This document shows, piece after piece, positions 42,600 through 54,752 of a DNA stretch of 64,000 nucleotides; within the stretch, counting starts at the first letter, position 1, and each line of letters begins with the position of its first letter. The stretch spans positions 372,001 through 436,000 of the forward strand of contig NZ_CP059348.1 of assembly GCF_013702265.1 (NCBI RefSeq), in the 5' to 3' direction. The notes under the pieces are model-generated. The model was not told the DNA's origin. It saw only the letters and a program-made list of their open reading frames with translations, and ran no database searches. The DNA is from Providencia rettgeri. Lineage in GTDB: Bacteria > Pseudomonadota > Gammaproteobacteria > Enterobacterales > Enterobacteriaceae. The position numbers and the translations under genes were made by a program.

Positions 42600-42839
42600 C
42601 CCAACAAACCACAAATTTCGGTATGGAGTCTGGCCTTTCCAGACCCCGTCCAAGACCGCAGGTGTAGTTTATTAGTTACTAGTAGCTACTTAATTTACCT
42701 GCGTAGACGGTGACAGAGATACCTAGAATTTAATTCTGGATTTCTATTCTGCTCACCGTGTTTTAGCGCTCTTACATAATGTTGTGTTTGAGTGATGTGA
42801 GTCCCGGGTTTTCCCGGTTAATCCAGGAGCAAGAAGCTA
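42600..42839 (+). promoter_or_regulatory. L10 leader (ribosomal protein L10-L7/L12 autoregulatory mRNA element)
   Basis: The rplJ leader closely follows the E. coli L10 leader: CCGTCCAAGACCGCAGGTG, then ACCTGCGTAGACGGTGACAG closing the stem, and TTTTCCCGGTTAATCCAGGAGC before the start. The L10-L12 complex binds here and represses rplJL translation. Only the loop regions differ noticeably. Confidence 0.88.
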
Positions 42840-43337
42840 ATGGCACTAAATCTTCAAGACAAACAAGCGATTGTTGCTGAAGTCAGCGAAGTAGCCAAAG
42901 GCGCGCTTTCTGCAGTTGTTGCTGATTCACGCGGCGTAACTGTAGCAAAAATGACTGAACTGCGTAAAGCAGGTCGCGAAGCTGGCGTTTATATCCGTGT
43001 TGTTCGTAACACGCTGATTCGCCGTGCTGTTGAAGGTACTGCTTATGATGTACTGAAAGACGCGTTTGTTGGTCCAACCTTAATTGCTTTCTCTAACGAA
43101 CATCCGGGCGCTGGCGCTCGTCTGTTCAAAGAGTTCGCGAAAGCGAATCCAGCATTTGAGATTAAAGCTGCGGCCTTTGAAGGTGAGTTAATCCAAGCGA
43201 AAGATATCGATCGTCTGGCAACTCTCCCAACTTACGATGAAGCAATCGCACGCCTGATGGCAACCATGAAAGAAGCCGCTGCCGGCAAATTGGTTCGTAC
43301 TCTGGCTGCTCTGCGCGATCAGAAAGAAGCTGCATAA
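42840..43337 (+). CDS. rplJ: 50S ribosomal protein L10
   Basis: L10 anchors L7/L12 dimers to the ribosomal stalk. The 165-residue protein has [20 protein letters not shown] and [24 protein letters not shown]. Confidence 0.98.
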   Translation: MALNLQDKQAIVAEVSEVAKGALSAVVADSRGVTVAKMTELRKAGREAGVYIRVVRNTLIRRAVEGTAYDVLKDAFVGPTLIAFSNEHPGAGARLFKEFAKANPAFEIKAAAFEGELIQAKDIDRLATLPTYDEAIARLMATMKEAAAGKLVRTLAALRDQKEAA

Positions 43338-43397
43338 GCCCTTTCCTTCGTTGCTTTTTAACGTATAAACTATTTCTGAATTTTAGGAACACTTGTT

Positions 43398-43763
43398 ATG
43401 TCTATCACTAAAGACCAAATCCTTGATGCAGTTGCAGAAATGTCTGTAATGGACGTTGTTGAACTGATTACTATGATGGAAGAAAAATTCGGCGTTTCTG
43501 CTGCTGCAGCTGTTGCTGTTGCTGCGGGCCCAGCTGAAGCTGCTGAAGAAAAAACTGAATTCGACGTTGTTCTGGCATCTGTTGGTGCGAACAAAGTTGC
43601 AGTTATCAAAGCAGTTCGTGGTGCAACCGGTCTTGGCCTGAAAGAAGCTAAAGACATGGTAGAATCAGCTCCAGCAGTTATCAAAGAAGCTGCAAGCAAA
43701 GACGAAGCTGAAACTCTGAAAAAATCTCTTGAAGAAGCAGGCGCTTCTGTTGAACTTAAATAA
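43398..43763 (+). CDS. rplL: 50S ribosomal protein L7/L12
   Basis: The multicopy stalk protein that recruits translation GTPases. The 121-residue protein has an N-terminal dimerisation part, an Ala/Val-rich hinge (about 35-52) and the C-terminal domain [20 protein letters not shown]. Confidence 0.98.
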   Translation: MSITKDQILDAVAEMSVMDVVELITMMEEKFGVSAAAAVAVAAGPAEAAEEKTEFDVVLASVGANKVAVIKAVRGATGLGLKEAKDMVESAPAVIKEAASKDEAETLKKSLEEAGASVELK

Positions 43764-43802
43764 GTTCAATTTCAAGAACGCAGCTTAAGTAATTAGGCTG
43801 AT

Positions 43803-43833
43803 GGCTGGTGATTTTTTAATCACCAGCCTTTTT
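43803..43833 (+). terminator. rplL-rpoB attenuator
   Basis: GGCTGGTGATT and AATCACCAGCC pair, followed by TTTTTG. It has the same position and nearly the same sequence as the E. coli attenuator that lets only part of transcription into rpoBC. The following 290 bp to rpoB hold no further recognised element. Confidence 0.92.
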
Positions 43834-44120
43834 GCGCTGTAAAGCGTGATGGGTGTTAACAGCTTTTCACGCAGTTTTAATGTTAACAAACAACCCTCCA
43901 ATACTTCTTTCTATTTGACGACTTAATATACTGTGTTCTGCGCTACGACCCGCTCGGGTAGCTCGGTAGCAACTGCAACGCAATGAAATGATTTAAGAGT
44001 AATAGAAATGGGTATTCAGGAAAGTATTCATTTTCCATTTCTTCAAAAAACGCGTTCCTGTTCTGCCCTTAATCTAAAGGCGAACGATTTGGGTCACTGA
44101 TCAACGAGCTGAGGAAACCT

Positions 44121-47100
44121 ATGGTTTACTCCTATACCGAGAAAAAACGTATTCGTAAGGATTTTGGTAAACGTCCACAAGTTTTGGATATACCTTATCT
44201 CCTTTCCATCCAACTTGACTCGTTCCAGAAGTTTATCGAGCAAGATCCTGATGGCCAGAATGGTCTGGAAGCTGCTTTCCGTTCCGTATTCCCAATTCAG
44301 AGTTACAGCGGTAATGCTGAACTGCAATATGTCAGCTATCGTTTAGGCGAGCCTGTTTTTGACGTTAAAGAATGTCAAATTCGCGGCGTGACCTATTCTG
44401 CACCACTGCGTGTAAAACTGCGCCTGATCGTGTATGAGCGAGAAGCTCCAGAAGGCACCGTTAAAGACATCAAAGAACAAGAAGTTTACATGGGTGAAAT
44501 TCCACTCATGACTGAAAACGGAACTTTTGTTATCAACGGTACTGAGCGTGTTATCGTTTCCCAGTTACACCGTAGTCCTGGTGTATTCTTCGATAGCGAT
44601 AAAGGTAAAACTCACTCTTCAGGTAAAGTGCTGTATAACGCACGTATTATTCCTTACCGTGGTTCATGGCTTGATTTCGAATTCGATCCGAAAGATAACC
44701 TGTTTGTACGTATTGACCGTCGCCGTAAATTACCTGCGACCATTATTCTGCGTGCAATGGATTACAACACCGAAGAAATCTTAAATCTGTTCTTCGACAA
44801 AACTGTATTCCAAATCCGCGATAACAAACTGATGATGACGCTGGTTCCTGAGCGTCTGCGTGGCGAAACTGCTTCTTTCGATATCGAAGCAAACGGCAAA
44901 GTTTATGTTGAAAAAGGCCGTCGTATCACTGCTCGTCATATTCGTCAGTTAGAAAAAGAAGAAGTTAGCAATATCGAAGTTCCTGTTGAATACATCGCAG
45001 GTAAAGTTGTTGCAAGAGATTACATCGATGAGAGCACCGGTGAGCTGATTTGTGCAGCGAACATGGAACTGTCATTAGATATGTTGGCACGTCTGAGCCA
45101 GTCTGGTCACAAAACAATCGAAACATTGTTCACCAACGACTTAGACCACGGTGCTTATATCTCTGAAACCGTTCGCGTCGACCCAACTAACGATCGCTTA
45201 AGTGCACTGGTAGAAATCTACCGTATGATGCGCCCTGGTGAGCCGCCAACACGCGAAGCTGCAGAAAACCTGTTCGATAACCTGTTCTTCTCTGAAGACC
45301 GTTACGACTTGTCTGCTGTAGGTCGTATGAAGTTCAACCGTTCACTGAACCGTGATGAAATCGAAGGTTCTGGTATCCTGAGTGAAGAAGACATCATTGA
45401 TGTTATGCGTAAACTCATCGATATCCGTAACGGTAAAGGCGAAGTCGATGATATCGACCACTTAGGTAACCGTCGTATTCGTTCCGTTGGCGAAATGGCC
45501 GAGAACCAATTCCGTGTAGGTCTGGTTCGTGTTGAGCGTGCAGTGAAAGAGCGTCTTTCTCTGGGCGACCTCGATGCATTAATGCCACAGGATATGATCA
45601 ACGCTAAGCCAATTTCAGCAGCAGTTAAAGAGTTCTTTGGTTCCAGCCAGCTGTCTCAATTTATGGACCAGAACAACCCACTGTCTGAAATTACGCATAA
45701 ACGTCGTATCTCTGCATTAGGCCCAGGTGGTCTGACTCGTGAACGTGCAGGCTTCGAAGTACGTGACGTACACCCAACTCACTATGGTCGTGTTTGTCCA
45801 ATCGAAACCCCTGAAGGTCCGAACATCGGTCTGATCAACTCATTATCTGTTTATGCACAGACCAATGAGTACGGTTTCTTAGAAACTCCATACCGTTTAG
45901 TCCGTGATGGCATCGTAACTGATGAAATCCATTACCTGTCTGCAATCGAAGAAGGTAACTTCATCATTGCTCAGGCAAACACCGTATTAAGCGACGATGG
46001 CCGTTTCATTGAAGAATTAGTTACTTGCCGTAACAAAGGCGAGTCAAGCTTATTCAGCCGTGAACAAGTTGAATATATGGACGTTTCGACTCAACAGGTT
46101 GTTTCTGTTGGTGCGTCACTGATCCCATTCCTTGAACACGATGACGCCAACCGTGCATTGATGGGTGCGAACATGCAACGTCAAGCGGTTCCTACTTTAC
46201 GTGCTGACAAACCATTAGTTGGTACAGGTATGGAACGTGCAGTAGCGGTTGACTCCGGTGTTACTGCTGTTGCAAGACGTGGTGGTTCAGTTCAATACGT
46301 TGATGCTTCTCGTATCGTTATCAAAGTTAACGAAGATGAGATGTATCCGGGCGAAGCTGGAATCGATATCTATAACCTGACTAAATACACTCGTTCTAAC
46401 CAGAACACCTGTATTAACCAGATGCCTTGCGTATCTTTAGGTGAACCAGTTGAACGTGGTGATGTGTTAGCGGATGGTCCTTCAACAGACCTCGGCGAAT
46501 TAGCACTAGGTCAAAACATGCGCGTGGCATTCATGCCATGGAATGGTTATAACTTCGAAGACTCCATCTTAGTTTCTGAGCGTGTTGTTCAAGAAGACCG
46601 TTTCACAACTATTCACATTCAGGAACTCTCTTGTGTGTCTCGTGACACCAAATTAGGGCCTGAAGAGATCACTGCGGATATTCCAAACGTTGGTGAAGCA
46701 GCACTGTCTAAACTTGATGAATCCGGTATCGTTTATATCGGTGCAGAAGTGAAAGGCGGAGACATTCTGGTTGGTAAAGTCACCCCTAAAGGTGAAACCC
46801 AATTAACACCAGAAGAAAAACTGCTGCGTGCTATCTTCGGTGAAAAAGCTTCAGACGTTAAAGACTCTTCTTTACGTATTCCTAACGGCGTATCTGGTAC
46901 GGTTATCGACGTACAAGTATTTACCCGTGATGGCGTAGAGAAAGACAAACGAGCTCTGGAAATCGAAGAAACTCAGTTACGTGATGCGAAGAAAGACTTA
47001 ACAGAAGAGCTGCGTATTTTTGAATCTGCACTGTTCTCTCGTATCCGTTCTGTACTGATCAGCGGTGGTATTGAAGCTGATAAACTGGACAAACTGCCTC

Positions 47101-48149
47101 GTGACCGTTGGTTAGAATTAGCATTAGCTGATGAAGAGAAACAGAACCAGTTAGAGCAATTAGCTGAACAGTACGATGAACTGAAATCTGAGTTCGCTAA
47201 GAAACTGGAAGCAAAACGTCGCAAGATCACTCAAGGTGATGACCTTGCACCGGGCGTACTGAAAATTGTTAAGGTTTATCTGGCTGTTAAACGTCAGATT
47301 CAACCGGGTGATAAAATGGCGGGTCGCCATGGTAACAAAGGTGTTATCTCAAAAATCAACCCAGTTGAAGACATGCCTTACGATGAAAACGGTAACCCAG
47401 TTGACATCGTTCTGAACCCACTGGGCGTACCATCACGTATGAACATCGGTCAGATTCTGGAAACTCACTTAGGTATGGCTGCTAAAGGTATTGGTGAAAA
47501 AATCAATGCTATGCTTAAACAGCAGCAAGAAGTTGCCAAACTGCGTGAATTCATCCAGAAAGCTTACGATTTAGGTGATGATCCGCGTCAGAAAGTTGAC
47601 TTAAATACTTTCTCTGATGAAGAAGTTATGCGTTTGGCAGAGAACCTGAGAAAAGGTATGCCAATTGCAACACCAGTGTTTGATGGTGCAAAAGAGAAAG
47701 AAATTAAAGAACTGCTGAAACTGGGCGGTCTGCCAACTTCAGGTCAGATTACATTGTTCGACGGTCGTACTGGCGAGAAATTTGAGCGTCAAGTCACCGT
47801 AGGTTACATGTACATGCTGAAACTGAACCACTTGGTTGACGATAAGATGCACGCCCGTTCAACTGGTTCTTACAGCTTGGTTACTCAGCAACCGCTGGGT
47901 GGTAAAGCGCAGTTCGGTGGTCAGCGTTTCGGGGAGATGGAAGTGTGGGCACTGGAAGCATACGGTGCAGCCTATACCCTTCAAGAAATGCTTACAGTTA
48001 AATCGGATGACGTTAACGGCCGTACGAAGATGTATAAAAACATCGTCGATGGCAGCCATCAGATGGAACCTGGTATGCCGGAATCTTTCAACGTATTGCT
48101 GAAAGAAATCCGCTCACTGGGTATCAACATCGAGCTGGAAGACGAGTAA
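44121..48149 (+). CDS. rpoB: RNA polymerase beta subunit
   Basis: The catalytic subunit contributing the rifampicin pocket. The 1342-residue length equals that of E. coli. The cluster I Rif segment [20 protein letters not shown] followed by [11 protein letters not shown] is wild type. Also visible are [20 protein letters not shown] and, near the C terminus, [20 protein letters not shown]. Confidence 0.99.
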   Translation: MVYSYTEKKRIRKDFGKRPQVLDIPYLLSIQLDSFQKFIEQDPDGQNGLEAAFRSVFPIQSYSGNAELQYVSYRLGEPVFDVKECQIRGVTYSAPLRVKLRLIVYEREAPEGTVKDIKEQEVYMGEIPLMTENGTFVINGTERVIVSQLHRSPGVFFDSDKGKTHSSGKVLYNARIIPYRGSWLDFEFDPKDNLFVRIDRRRKLPATIILRAMDYNTEEILNLFFDKTVFQIRDNKLMMTLVPERLRGETASFDIEANGKVYVEKGRRITARHIRQLEKEEVSNIEVPVEYIAGKVVARDYIDESTGELICAANMELSLDMLARLSQSGHKTIETLFTNDLDHGAYISETVRVDPTNDRLSALVEIYRMMRPGEPPTREAAENLFDNLFFSEDRYDLSAVGRMKFNRSLNRDEIEGSGILSEEDIIDVMRKLIDIRNGKGEVDDIDHLGNRRIRSVGEMAENQFRVGLVRVERAVKERLSLGDLDALMPQDMINAKPISAAVKEFFGSSQLSQFMDQNNPLSEITHKRRISALGPGGLTRERAGFEVRDVHPTHYGRVCPIETPEGPNIGLINSLSVYAQTNEYGFLETPYRLVRDGIVTDEIHYLSAIEEGNFIIAQANTVLSDDGRFIEELVTCRNKGESSLFSREQVEYMDVSTQQVVSVGASLIPFLEHDDANRALMGANMQRQAVPTLRADKPLVGTGMERAVAVDSGVTAVARRGGSVQYVDASRIVIKVNEDEMYPGEAGIDIYNLTKYTRSNQNTCINQMPCVSLGEPVERGDVLADGPSTDLGELALGQNMRVAFMPWNGYNFEDSILVSERVVQEDRFTTIHIQELSCVSRDTKLGPEEITADIPNVGEAALSKLDESGIVYIGAEVKGGDILVGKVTPKGETQLTPEEKLLRAIFGEKASDVKDSSLRIPNGVSGTVIDVQVFTRDGVEKDKRALEIEETQLRDAKKDLTEELRIFESALFSRIRSVLISGGIEADKLDKLPRDRWLELALADEEKQNQLEQLAEQYDELKSEFAKKLEAKRRKITQGDDLAPGVLKIVKVYLAVKRQIQPGDKMAGRHGNKGVISKINPVEDMPYDENGNPVDIVLNPLGVPSRMNIGQILETHLGMAAKGIGEKINAMLKQQQEVAKLREFIQKAYDLGDDPRQKVDLNTFSDEEVMRLAENLRKGMPIATPVFDGAKEKEIKELLKLGGLPTSGQITLFDGRTGEKFERQVTVGYMYMLKLNHLVDDKMHARSTGSYSLVTQQPLGGKAQFGGQRFGEMEVWALEAYGAAYTLQEMLTVKSDDVNGRTKMYKNIVDGSHQMEPGMPESFNVLLKEIRSLGINIELEDE

Positions 48150-48258
48150 TTCGTTCTGTGCCGGAAGGTTTGCCTTCCGGCCCATGTAAGCACTGGGATT
48201 TGGGGAGAGTCGCTTCGAGCACTCACCTGACAGGTCTAACTCCGACAGGAGCCATTTT

Positions 48259-51200
48259 GTGAAAGACTTAATTAAGTTTCTGAAAGCGCAAACCAAGACC
48301 GAAGAGTTTGATGCGATCAAGATTGCTCTGGCATCACCTGACATGATCCGTTCATGGTCATTTGGTGAAGTTAAAAAGCCAGAAACCATTAACTACCGTA
48401 CGTTCAAACCTGAGCGTGACGGTCTTTTCTGTGCGCGTATTTTCGGGCCAGTAAAAGACTACGAATGCCTGTGCGGTAAGTACAAGCGTTTAAAACACCG
48501 TGGTGTGATTTGTGAGAAGTGTGGCGTTGAAGTTACACAAACTAAAGTGCGTCGTGAGCGTATGGGTCATATTGAACTCGCGTCTCCAACTGCGCATATT
48601 TGGTTCTTAAAATCACTGCCATCCCGTATCGGTTTGCTGCTCGATATGCCACTGCGCGACATCGAACGCGTTCTGTATTTTGAATCTTATGTTGTTGTTG
48701 AAGGCGGGATGACCAGCCTTGAGCGCGCCCAGATTCTGACAGAAGAGCAATACTTAGATGCGCTAGAAGAGTTCGGTGACGAATTCGACGCGAAAATGGG
48801 TGCGGAAGCAATCCAAGGTCTGCTGAAAAACCTCGATCTTGAGAACGAGTGTGAAACGCTGCGTGAAGAGTTAAACGAAACTAACTCAGAAACCAAGCGT
48901 AAAAAGTTGACTAAGCGTATCAAACTGTTAGAAGCGTTTATTCAATCTGGTAATAAACCAGAGTGGATGATCCTGAACGTTCTGCCAGTTCTGCCACCTG
49001 ATCTGCGTCCATTAGTACCACTGGATGGTGGTCGTTTCGCAACGTCGGATCTGAACGATCTGTATCGTCGCGTAATCAACCGTAACAACCGTCTGAAACG
49101 TCTTCTAGATCTGGCTGCGCCAGACATCATCGTACGTAACGAAAAACGTATGCTGCAAGAAGCGGTTGACGCACTGTTAGATAACGGTCGTCGTGGTCGC
49201 GCAATCACAGGTTCTAACAAACGTCCTCTGAAATCTTTGGCAGATATGATCAAAGGTAAACAAGGTCGTTTCCGTCAGAACTTACTTGGTAAGCGTGTTG
49301 ACTACTCAGGTCGTTCTGTAATCACCGTAGGTCCATACCTGCGTCTGCATCAGTGCGGTCTGCCTAAGAAAATGGCACTTGAGTTATTCAAACCATTTAT
49401 CTACGGCAAATTAGAATTACGTGGTCTGGCAACAACCATTAAAGCTGCGAAGAAAATGGTTGAGCGCGAAGAAGCGGTTGTTTGGGATATCTTGGATGAA
49501 GTTATCCGCGAACACCCAGTTATGCTGAACCGTGCACCAACACTTCACCGTCTGGGTATCCAAGCTTTCGAACCAATTCTGATCGAAGGTAAAGCTATCC
49601 AATTGCACCCACTCGTTTGTGCGGCATATAACGCCGACTTCGATGGTGACCAAATGGCGGTACACGTTCCTCTGACTCTGGAAGCTCAGTTAGAAGCACG
49701 TGCGTTGATGATGTCAACCAACAACATCCTGTCTCCGGCAAGTGGTGAGCCAATCATCGTTCCTTCTCAGGACGTTGTATTAGGTATCTACTACATGACG
49801 CGCGACTGCGTAAACGCGAAAGGCGAGGGCATGGTTTTAGCCGGTCCTAAAGAAGCTGAGCGTGTTTACCGTTCAGGTCATGCTTCACTGCATGCCCGCG
49901 TTAAAGTTCGTATCACTGAAGAAGTGAAAGACAGCGAAGGTAACATTACGATTAACACTGGTTTAGTTGATACCACTGTTGGCCGTGCAATTTTATGGAT
50001 GATCGTACCGAAAGGTCTGCCTTACTCTCTGGTTAACCAGGCGTTAGGTAAGAAAGCAATCTCCAAAATGCTGAACACCTGTTACCGCGTACTGGGTCTG
50101 AAACCAACTGTTATTTTTGCGGACCAAATCATGTATACCGGTTTTGCCTACGCGGCACGTTCTGGTGCATCGGTTGGTATCGACGATATGGTTATTCCAG
50201 AGAAAAAAGCTGGGATCATCGCCGAAGCAGAAGCAGAAGTTGCAGAAATTCAGGAACAGTTCCAGTCTGGTCTGGTTACAGCAGGCGAACGTTACAACAA
50301 AGTTATCGATATCTGGGCAGCAGCAAACGAACGTGTTGCTAAAGCGATGATGGAAAACTTGTCTACTGAAGCAGTCATTAACCGTGACGGCCAAGAAGAA
50401 CAACAAGTTTCCTTCAACAGTATCTTTATGATGGCCGACTCCGGTGCTCGTGGTTCTGCAGCGCAGATTCGTCAGCTGGCCGGTATGCGTGGTCTGATGG
50501 CTAAGCCAGATGGCTCCATCATCGAAACGCCAATCACGGCGAACTTCCGTGAAGGTCTGAACGTTCTCCAGTACTTTATTTCTACCCACGGTGCTCGTAA
50601 AGGTCTTGCGGATACCGCATTGAAAACTGCGAACTCCGGTTATCTGACTCGTCGTTTAGTTGACGTTGCTCAGGACTTGGTTGTCACTGAAGATGACTGT
50701 GGTACTCACGAAGGTATCCTGATGACTCCGGTTATCGAGGGTGGCGACGTTAAAGAACCACTGCGTGAACGTGTACTTGGACGTGTAACTGCAGAAGATA
50801 TCCTGATCCCAGGTACTGCAGATATTCTGGTTCCACGTAATACACTGTTACACGAAAAACTGTGTGACCTGTTAGAAGCTAACTCTGTTGACAGTGTGAA
50901 AGTACGTTCCGTAGTAAGTTGTGAAACTGACTTCGGTGTGTGTGCTCACTGTTATGGTCGTGACCTTGCTCGTGGTCATATCATCAACAAAGGTGAAGCT
51001 ATCGGTGTTATCGCGGCACAATCAATCGGTGAGCCGGGTACACAGCTGACGATGCGTACGTTCCACATCGGTGGTGCGGCATCTCGTGCGGCAGCAGAAT
51101 CTAGCATCCAAGTTCGTAACACAGGTACGTTGAAATTGTTCAACGCGAAATATGTTACTAACTCAGAAGGCAAGCTGGTAATTACTTCTCGTAATACAGA

Positions 51201-52482
51201 ACTGCGTCTGATTGACGAATTCGGTCGTACTAAAGAGAGCTATAAAGTTCCTTACGGTGCGCACTTGACGAAAGGTGATGGTGCAGCAGTGATCGGCGGT
51301 GAAACCGTTGCAAACTGGGATCCACATACCATGCCAGTTGTCAGTGAAGTATCTGGTATCATCAGCTTCTCCGACATGCTTGAAGGTCTGTCAATGACTC
51401 GTCAAACTGATGAGTTAACCGGTCTATCTTCAATCGTTGTTATGGATACCGCTGAGCGTACCAGTGCTGGTAAAGACTTACGTCCTGCACTGCGTGTAAT
51501 CGATGCGAATGGTAAAGATGTTCTGATCCCTAACACGGACATGCCTGCTCAGTATTTCTTACCGGGTAACGCAATTGTTCAGTTAGATGATGGCATCGCT
51601 ATCAACGTCGGTGATACTTTAGCGCGTATTCCACAAGAATCCGTAGGTACTAAAGATATCACGGGTGGTCTGCCACGCGTTGCTGACCTGTTCGAAGCTC
51701 GTCGTCCGAAAGAGCCTGCGATCCTGGCTGAAATCAGCGGTATTATCTCGTTTGGTAAAGAAACCAAAGGGAAACGCCGTCTGGTTATCACTCCATTAGA
51801 TGGAAGTGAGCCATACGAAGAGATGATCCCTAAATGGCGTCAACTCAACGTATTCGAAGGTGAAATCGTTGAACGCGGTGACGTCGTTTCTGATGGTCCA
51901 GAGTCTCCACATGACATCCTGCGTCTGCGTGGTGTTCATGCTGTGACCCGTTACATCACCAACGAAGTTCAGGAAGTTTACCGCTTACAAGGCGTTAAGA
52001 TTAACGATAAACACATCGAAGTTATCGTTCGTCAGATGCTGCGTAAAGTTACCATCGCGGATGCAGGAAGTTCTGAATTCCTCGAAGGTGAGCAAGTTGA
52101 ATACTCACGAGTTAAAGTTTCTAACCGTAAACTGGAAACTGAAGGCAAGATTCCAGCTAACTTTGAGCGTGATCTGTTGGGTATTACTAAGGCATCTCTG
52201 GCAACAGAATCCTTTATCTCAGCGGCATCGTTCCAAGAAACAACTCGCGTACTGACAGAAGCAGCGGTAGCAGGTAAGCGTGATGAATTACGCGGCCTGA
52301 AAGAGAACGTTATTGTTGGACGTCTGATCCCAGCTGGTACTGGTTTCGCGTACCACCAAGATCGTATCCGTCGTCGCCATCTGAGCGAAGCTGTGGAAGC
52401 TCCACAAGTTAGCGCAGATGAAGCAACAGCGAACTTAGCTGAACTGTTAAATGCAGGCTTCACCAGCGACAATCAGAACTAA
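48259..52482 (+). CDS. rpoC: RNA polymerase beta' subunit
   Basis: The catalytic subunit holding the active-site magnesium. The 1407-residue protein has the zinc-binding [20 protein letters not shown] (about residues 70-90), the absolutely conserved [12 protein letters not shown], the trigger-loop region and the second zinc site [16 protein letters not shown]. The start is GTG with ACAGGAGCC upstream. Confidence 0.99.
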   Translation: MKDLIKFLKAQTKTEEFDAIKIALASPDMIRSWSFGEVKKPETINYRTFKPERDGLFCARIFGPVKDYECLCGKYKRLKHRGVICEKCGVEVTQTKVRRERMGHIELASPTAHIWFLKSLPSRIGLLLDMPLRDIERVLYFESYVVVEGGMTSLERAQILTEEQYLDALEEFGDEFDAKMGAEAIQGLLKNLDLENECETLREELNETNSETKRKKLTKRIKLLEAFIQSGNKPEWMILNVLPVLPPDLRPLVPLDGGRFATSDLNDLYRRVINRNNRLKRLLDLAAPDIIVRNEKRMLQEAVDALLDNGRRGRAITGSNKRPLKSLADMIKGKQGRFRQNLLGKRVDYSGRSVITVGPYLRLHQCGLPKKMALELFKPFIYGKLELRGLATTIKAAKKMVEREEAVVWDILDEVIREHPVMLNRAPTLHRLGIQAFEPILIEGKAIQLHPLVCAAYNADFDGDQMAVHVPLTLEAQLEARALMMSTNNILSPASGEPIIVPSQDVVLGIYYMTRDCVNAKGEGMVLAGPKEAERVYRSGHASLHARVKVRITEEVKDSEGNITINTGLVDTTVGRAILWMIVPKGLPYSLVNQALGKKAISKMLNTCYRVLGLKPTVIFADQIMYTGFAYAARSGASVGIDDMVIPEKKAGIIAEAEAEVAEIQEQFQSGLVTAGERYNKVIDIWAAANERVAKAMMENLSTEAVINRDGQEEQQVSFNSIFMMADSGARGSAAQIRQLAGMRGLMAKPDGSIIETPITANFREGLNVLQYFISTHGARKGLADTALKTANSGYLTRRLVDVAQDLVVTEDDCGTHEGILMTPVIEGGDVKEPLRERVLGRVTAEDILIPGTADILVPRNTLLHEKLCDLLEANSVDSVKVRSVVSCETDFGVCAHCYGRDLARGHIINKGEAIGVIAAQSIGEPGTQLTMRTFHIGGAASRAAAESSIQVRNTGTLKLFNAKYVTNSEGKLVITSRNTELRLIDEFGRTKESYKVPYGAHLTKGDGAAVIGGETVANWDPHTMPVVSEVSGIISFSDMLEGLSMTRQTDELTGLSSIVVMDTAERTSAGKDLRPALRVIDANGKDVLIPNTDMPAQYFLPGNAIVQLDDGIAINVGDTLARIPQESVGTKDITGGLPRVADLFEARRPKEPAILAEISGIISFGKETKGKRRLVITPLDGSEPYEEMIPKWRQLNVFEGEIVERGDVVSDGPESPHDILRLRGVHAVTRYITNEVQEVYRLQGVKINDKHIEVIVRQMLRKVTIADAGSSEFLEGEQVEYSRVKVSNRKLETEGKIPANFERDLLGITKASLATESFISAASFQETTRVLTEAAVAGKRDELRGLKENVIVGRLIPAGTGFAYHQDRIRRRHLSEAVEAPQVSADEATANLAELLNAGFTSDNQN

Positions 52483-52508
52483 TTTCTGATTTGCAAATCG
52501 CTTAGTAG

Positions 52509-52540
52509 AAACCGGTATCGAAAGATACCGGTTTTTTTTG
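52509..52540 (+). terminator. rpoBC operon terminator
   Basis: AAACCGGTATC pairs with GATACCGGTTT, loop GAAA, followed by eight T. Strong intrinsic terminator. Confidence 0.95.
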
Positions 52541-52555
52541 CCTGCCAATTGCCAG

Positions 52556-53065
52556 CTATTCATTATTAAGGTAACTCAGTGGCACAGGAATGCGACGACT
52601 TTCTTGACTCGTCAACCAGTGAGCCGTATCAAATAACCACCACTGTTCAACAATAAGCTCATAAAAACGTGAATAACCATTTTCTTGAAGTTGCTCAAGG
52701 GCAATAGAAGGCAACGCATTTTGAGTCTCATCGAAAAGCGAATTTTGATGAAATTCATGATAAGCATCCGCAGACTCATCAACTGATAATTCACGTGCAA
52801 CCCCCGTAAACTGAGCCCCATCAAAACCAGCCGAACCAAATTCAGGTAAATGATAATTAAACAGTGTTCCGCTCACTTGAGAGTGATAACGAATATTTTG
52901 AGAATGTTGGCTTTGATAAGCGGAATACCAAAGAAACCGCACTGGATTGAACAGAATTTTTGGTTCGACAGTGGTTGCCCACGGAACATTTTCAGGACTG
53001 AGTGTCGCAAAAGTGACGAAACGGGTGGTGTGCAAGAGAACTAAACTGCGCTGCTTTAAACTCAT
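52556..53065 (-). CDS. Pyridoxamine 5'-phosphate oxidase-like (split beta-barrel) protein
   Basis: A 169-residue protein with the start pattern of the PNPOx-like FMN-binding family (TTRFVTFATLSPENVPWATTV, here described as residues 13-33, then RFLWYSAYQSQHSQNIRYH). Members bind flavin, heme or F420 and have varied roles; nothing specifies which here. It is convergent with rpoC and its stop is 16 bp from the rpoC terminator. Not part of the E. coli rpoC-thi region. Confidence 0.7.
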   Translation of the reverse strand: MSLKQRSLVLLHTTRFVTFATLSPENVPWATTVEPKILFNPVRFLWYSAYQSQHSQNIRYHSQVSGTLFNYHLPEFGSAGFDGAQFTGVARELSVDESADAYHEFHQNSLFDETQNALPSIALEQLQENGYSRFYELIVEQWWLFDTAHWLTSQESRRIPVPLSYLNNE

Positions 53066-53723
53066 GGGGTCTCCATTGTATGTATATAAGAAGAAAGCCC
53101 GCTATTGGGACTTTCGAGATTGGTCGTCGTGTATTGAATTAGATGGTAATTAAGGTGTGTCTTGGGGAGAGCGATAATTAAAAATAGTAAGGCTTGGTAT
53201 TATTAATATTTTCATTTCATATAGGGTTATAGTTAGGATTAATAATTCATTTAGGAAATAGTTGAAGCTATTTCTCTATAAGCTTGTGTTTTTAATTGAC
53301 TATTTTCACGGTGAATAAATTTGGCAATTAAAATTTTGAAGTAATATAGGTGAACAATAACGTGATGAACATTATCTCATTTATTAGGAACTACTAATAA
53401 TTGAAGGGTAGTGATTGATTCATGAATGTATGCTTTATAATTCAATTAATTAGATTTTGTTTTTCTGAAAATATGATGTCGAGTAAAAATATTTAACTAA
53501 TTTTATTTGTTAATGAATTGATTTTTAACTGAAGAAATTAATATTTATCAGTGCGTTGATATTAATTGTTATGTCAATGCAAATGCGAATAAATTAATAA
53601 TACCGCCCTCGATTGAATCAATTAGGGGGTAGTTAAATACGTCATAAAAATATTATCTAAATATATTATTCAAATATTAAAATCCAATAAGTCAAATGCT
53701 ATGAATTTAACAGGAATATAAAT
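53066..53723. other. Very AT-rich 658-bp intergenic region
   Basis: It separates the PNPOx-like gene from the vWA gene. It contains small inverted repeats, for example GAAATAG/CTATTTC near 53250-53275 and TTATTAG/CTAATAA at 53381-53400. I found no credible reading frame, RNA gene or clear promoter. The composition suggests acquired DNA or a complex control region. Confidence 0.5.
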
Positions 53724-54704
53724 ATGGGTAAAAATACAGAAAGTAATGACATTGAAAATAATAATAAAATGACGTCTAGCAGTATGATGCAAAATATGGC
53801 TTCGTTTGGAGCGCCAAGTATTATGGTTAATCAAACCTCGCAGCTTGTTACAGGGACGGGGGATATTGCCTTAGATTTGGTCGTGGTGATTGATACTAGC
53901 GGCTCCATGTCTGATGAATCTACGGATTTAAGCCAACAAATTGACGCTGCTATTGAAAAAGCGGCAGCAAATTGCCCATCACATTTACGCGCCACATTCT
54001 TAGGGATACAAGGTGTTTGGTCTGGTACTAAGTTTGATCAATCAGTGAGTGATTATTTAATCTTAAAAGGGGTTAACGAAAGCAGCCTACAAGCGCGCCC
54101 ACCTTTTAAAGAGGCTGATGGTATTGACCATGCAGGTAATAAAGAAGATCTTTGTCGTGCCGTTATTGATGTGAGTAAATACTTTGATTGGCGTGATGGC
54201 GCTCGTCGAGCCATTTTTGTCTTAGGTGACGAAGGCATGGAGGGAGGAGGTGGCCGACTTACCAGTGCGGCAATAGCCAAAAACAATGAAGCGATTGACG
54301 TTGCTCAACATGCTCATGTCAAAGTGTATACCTATCAAGGGACACCGGATGATGCGCCAACCAATCTTGACCGTTTCCCAAGCCTAGCGGATAGAGACAG
54401 AGTCACAAAAGAATATGCCCGCCTAGCTGAGCAAACGGGGGGGCGTTCTTATATCTACACCACTGGCATAGCCAACTTCGCTTTAGTCTTGCAAGAAATT
54501 CTTTGTGACAGTTTGATCCCTCCGACTATCCCAAATCCAGAGCGTTCAGACTGTGCAAATGTCTGTGACCAACTGCCGACTATCTTAGGAACGGTGAATA
54601 CGCTAGCTGAAATTATCAATAAGGCGATAGATGCTTGCTGTGGTAACGAAAGCCATCACAGCCACCACTCGCATCATCATTCAGCTTGCCAGTGTCAAAA
54701 ATAA
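53724..54704 (+). CDS. von Willebrand factor A-domain protein with Cys/His-rich C-terminal tail
   Basis: A 326-residue protein without signal peptide. Residues about 48-262 form a vWA domain: the MIDAS motif DTSGS at 57-61 is complete (D57, S59, S61) and VLGDEGMEGG at 166-175 supplies further acidic ligands, so divalent-metal-dependent protein binding is likely. The first 45 residues are polar and low-complexity. The C terminus (about 276-326) has paired cysteines (DCANVCDQ, DACCGN) and a His/Ser run followed by ACQCQK, suggesting metal binding. No partner AAA ATPase is adjacent. Family role unknown. RBS ACAGGAA. Confidence 0.75.
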   Translation: MGKNTESNDIENNNKMTSSSMMQNMASFGAPSIMVNQTSQLVTGTGDIALDLVVVIDTSGSMSDESTDLSQQIDAAIEKAAANCPSHLRATFLGIQGVWSGTKFDQSVSDYLILKGVNESSLQARPPFKEADGIDHAGNKEDLCRAVIDVSKYFDWRDGARRAIFVLGDEGMEGGGGRLTSAAIAKNNEAIDVAQHAHVKVYTYQGTPDDAPTNLDRFPSLADRDRVTKEYARLAEQTGGRSYIYTTGIANFALVLQEILCDSLIPPTIPNPERSDCANVCDQLPTILGTVNTLAEIINKAIDACCGNESHHSHHSHHHSACQCQK

Positions 54705-54712
54705 TAACAAAA

Positions 54713-54735
54713 AGGCCTGCAATTGCAGGCCTAAT
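54713..54735. terminator. Terminator palindrome between vWA gene and dcuC
   Basis: AGGCCTGCAATTGCAGGCCT is a perfect 20-bp palindrome between the convergent genes, preceded by AAAA and followed by TAATTAA. Confidence 0.75.
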
Positions 54736-54752
54736 TAAAGATAACAGTAGAT

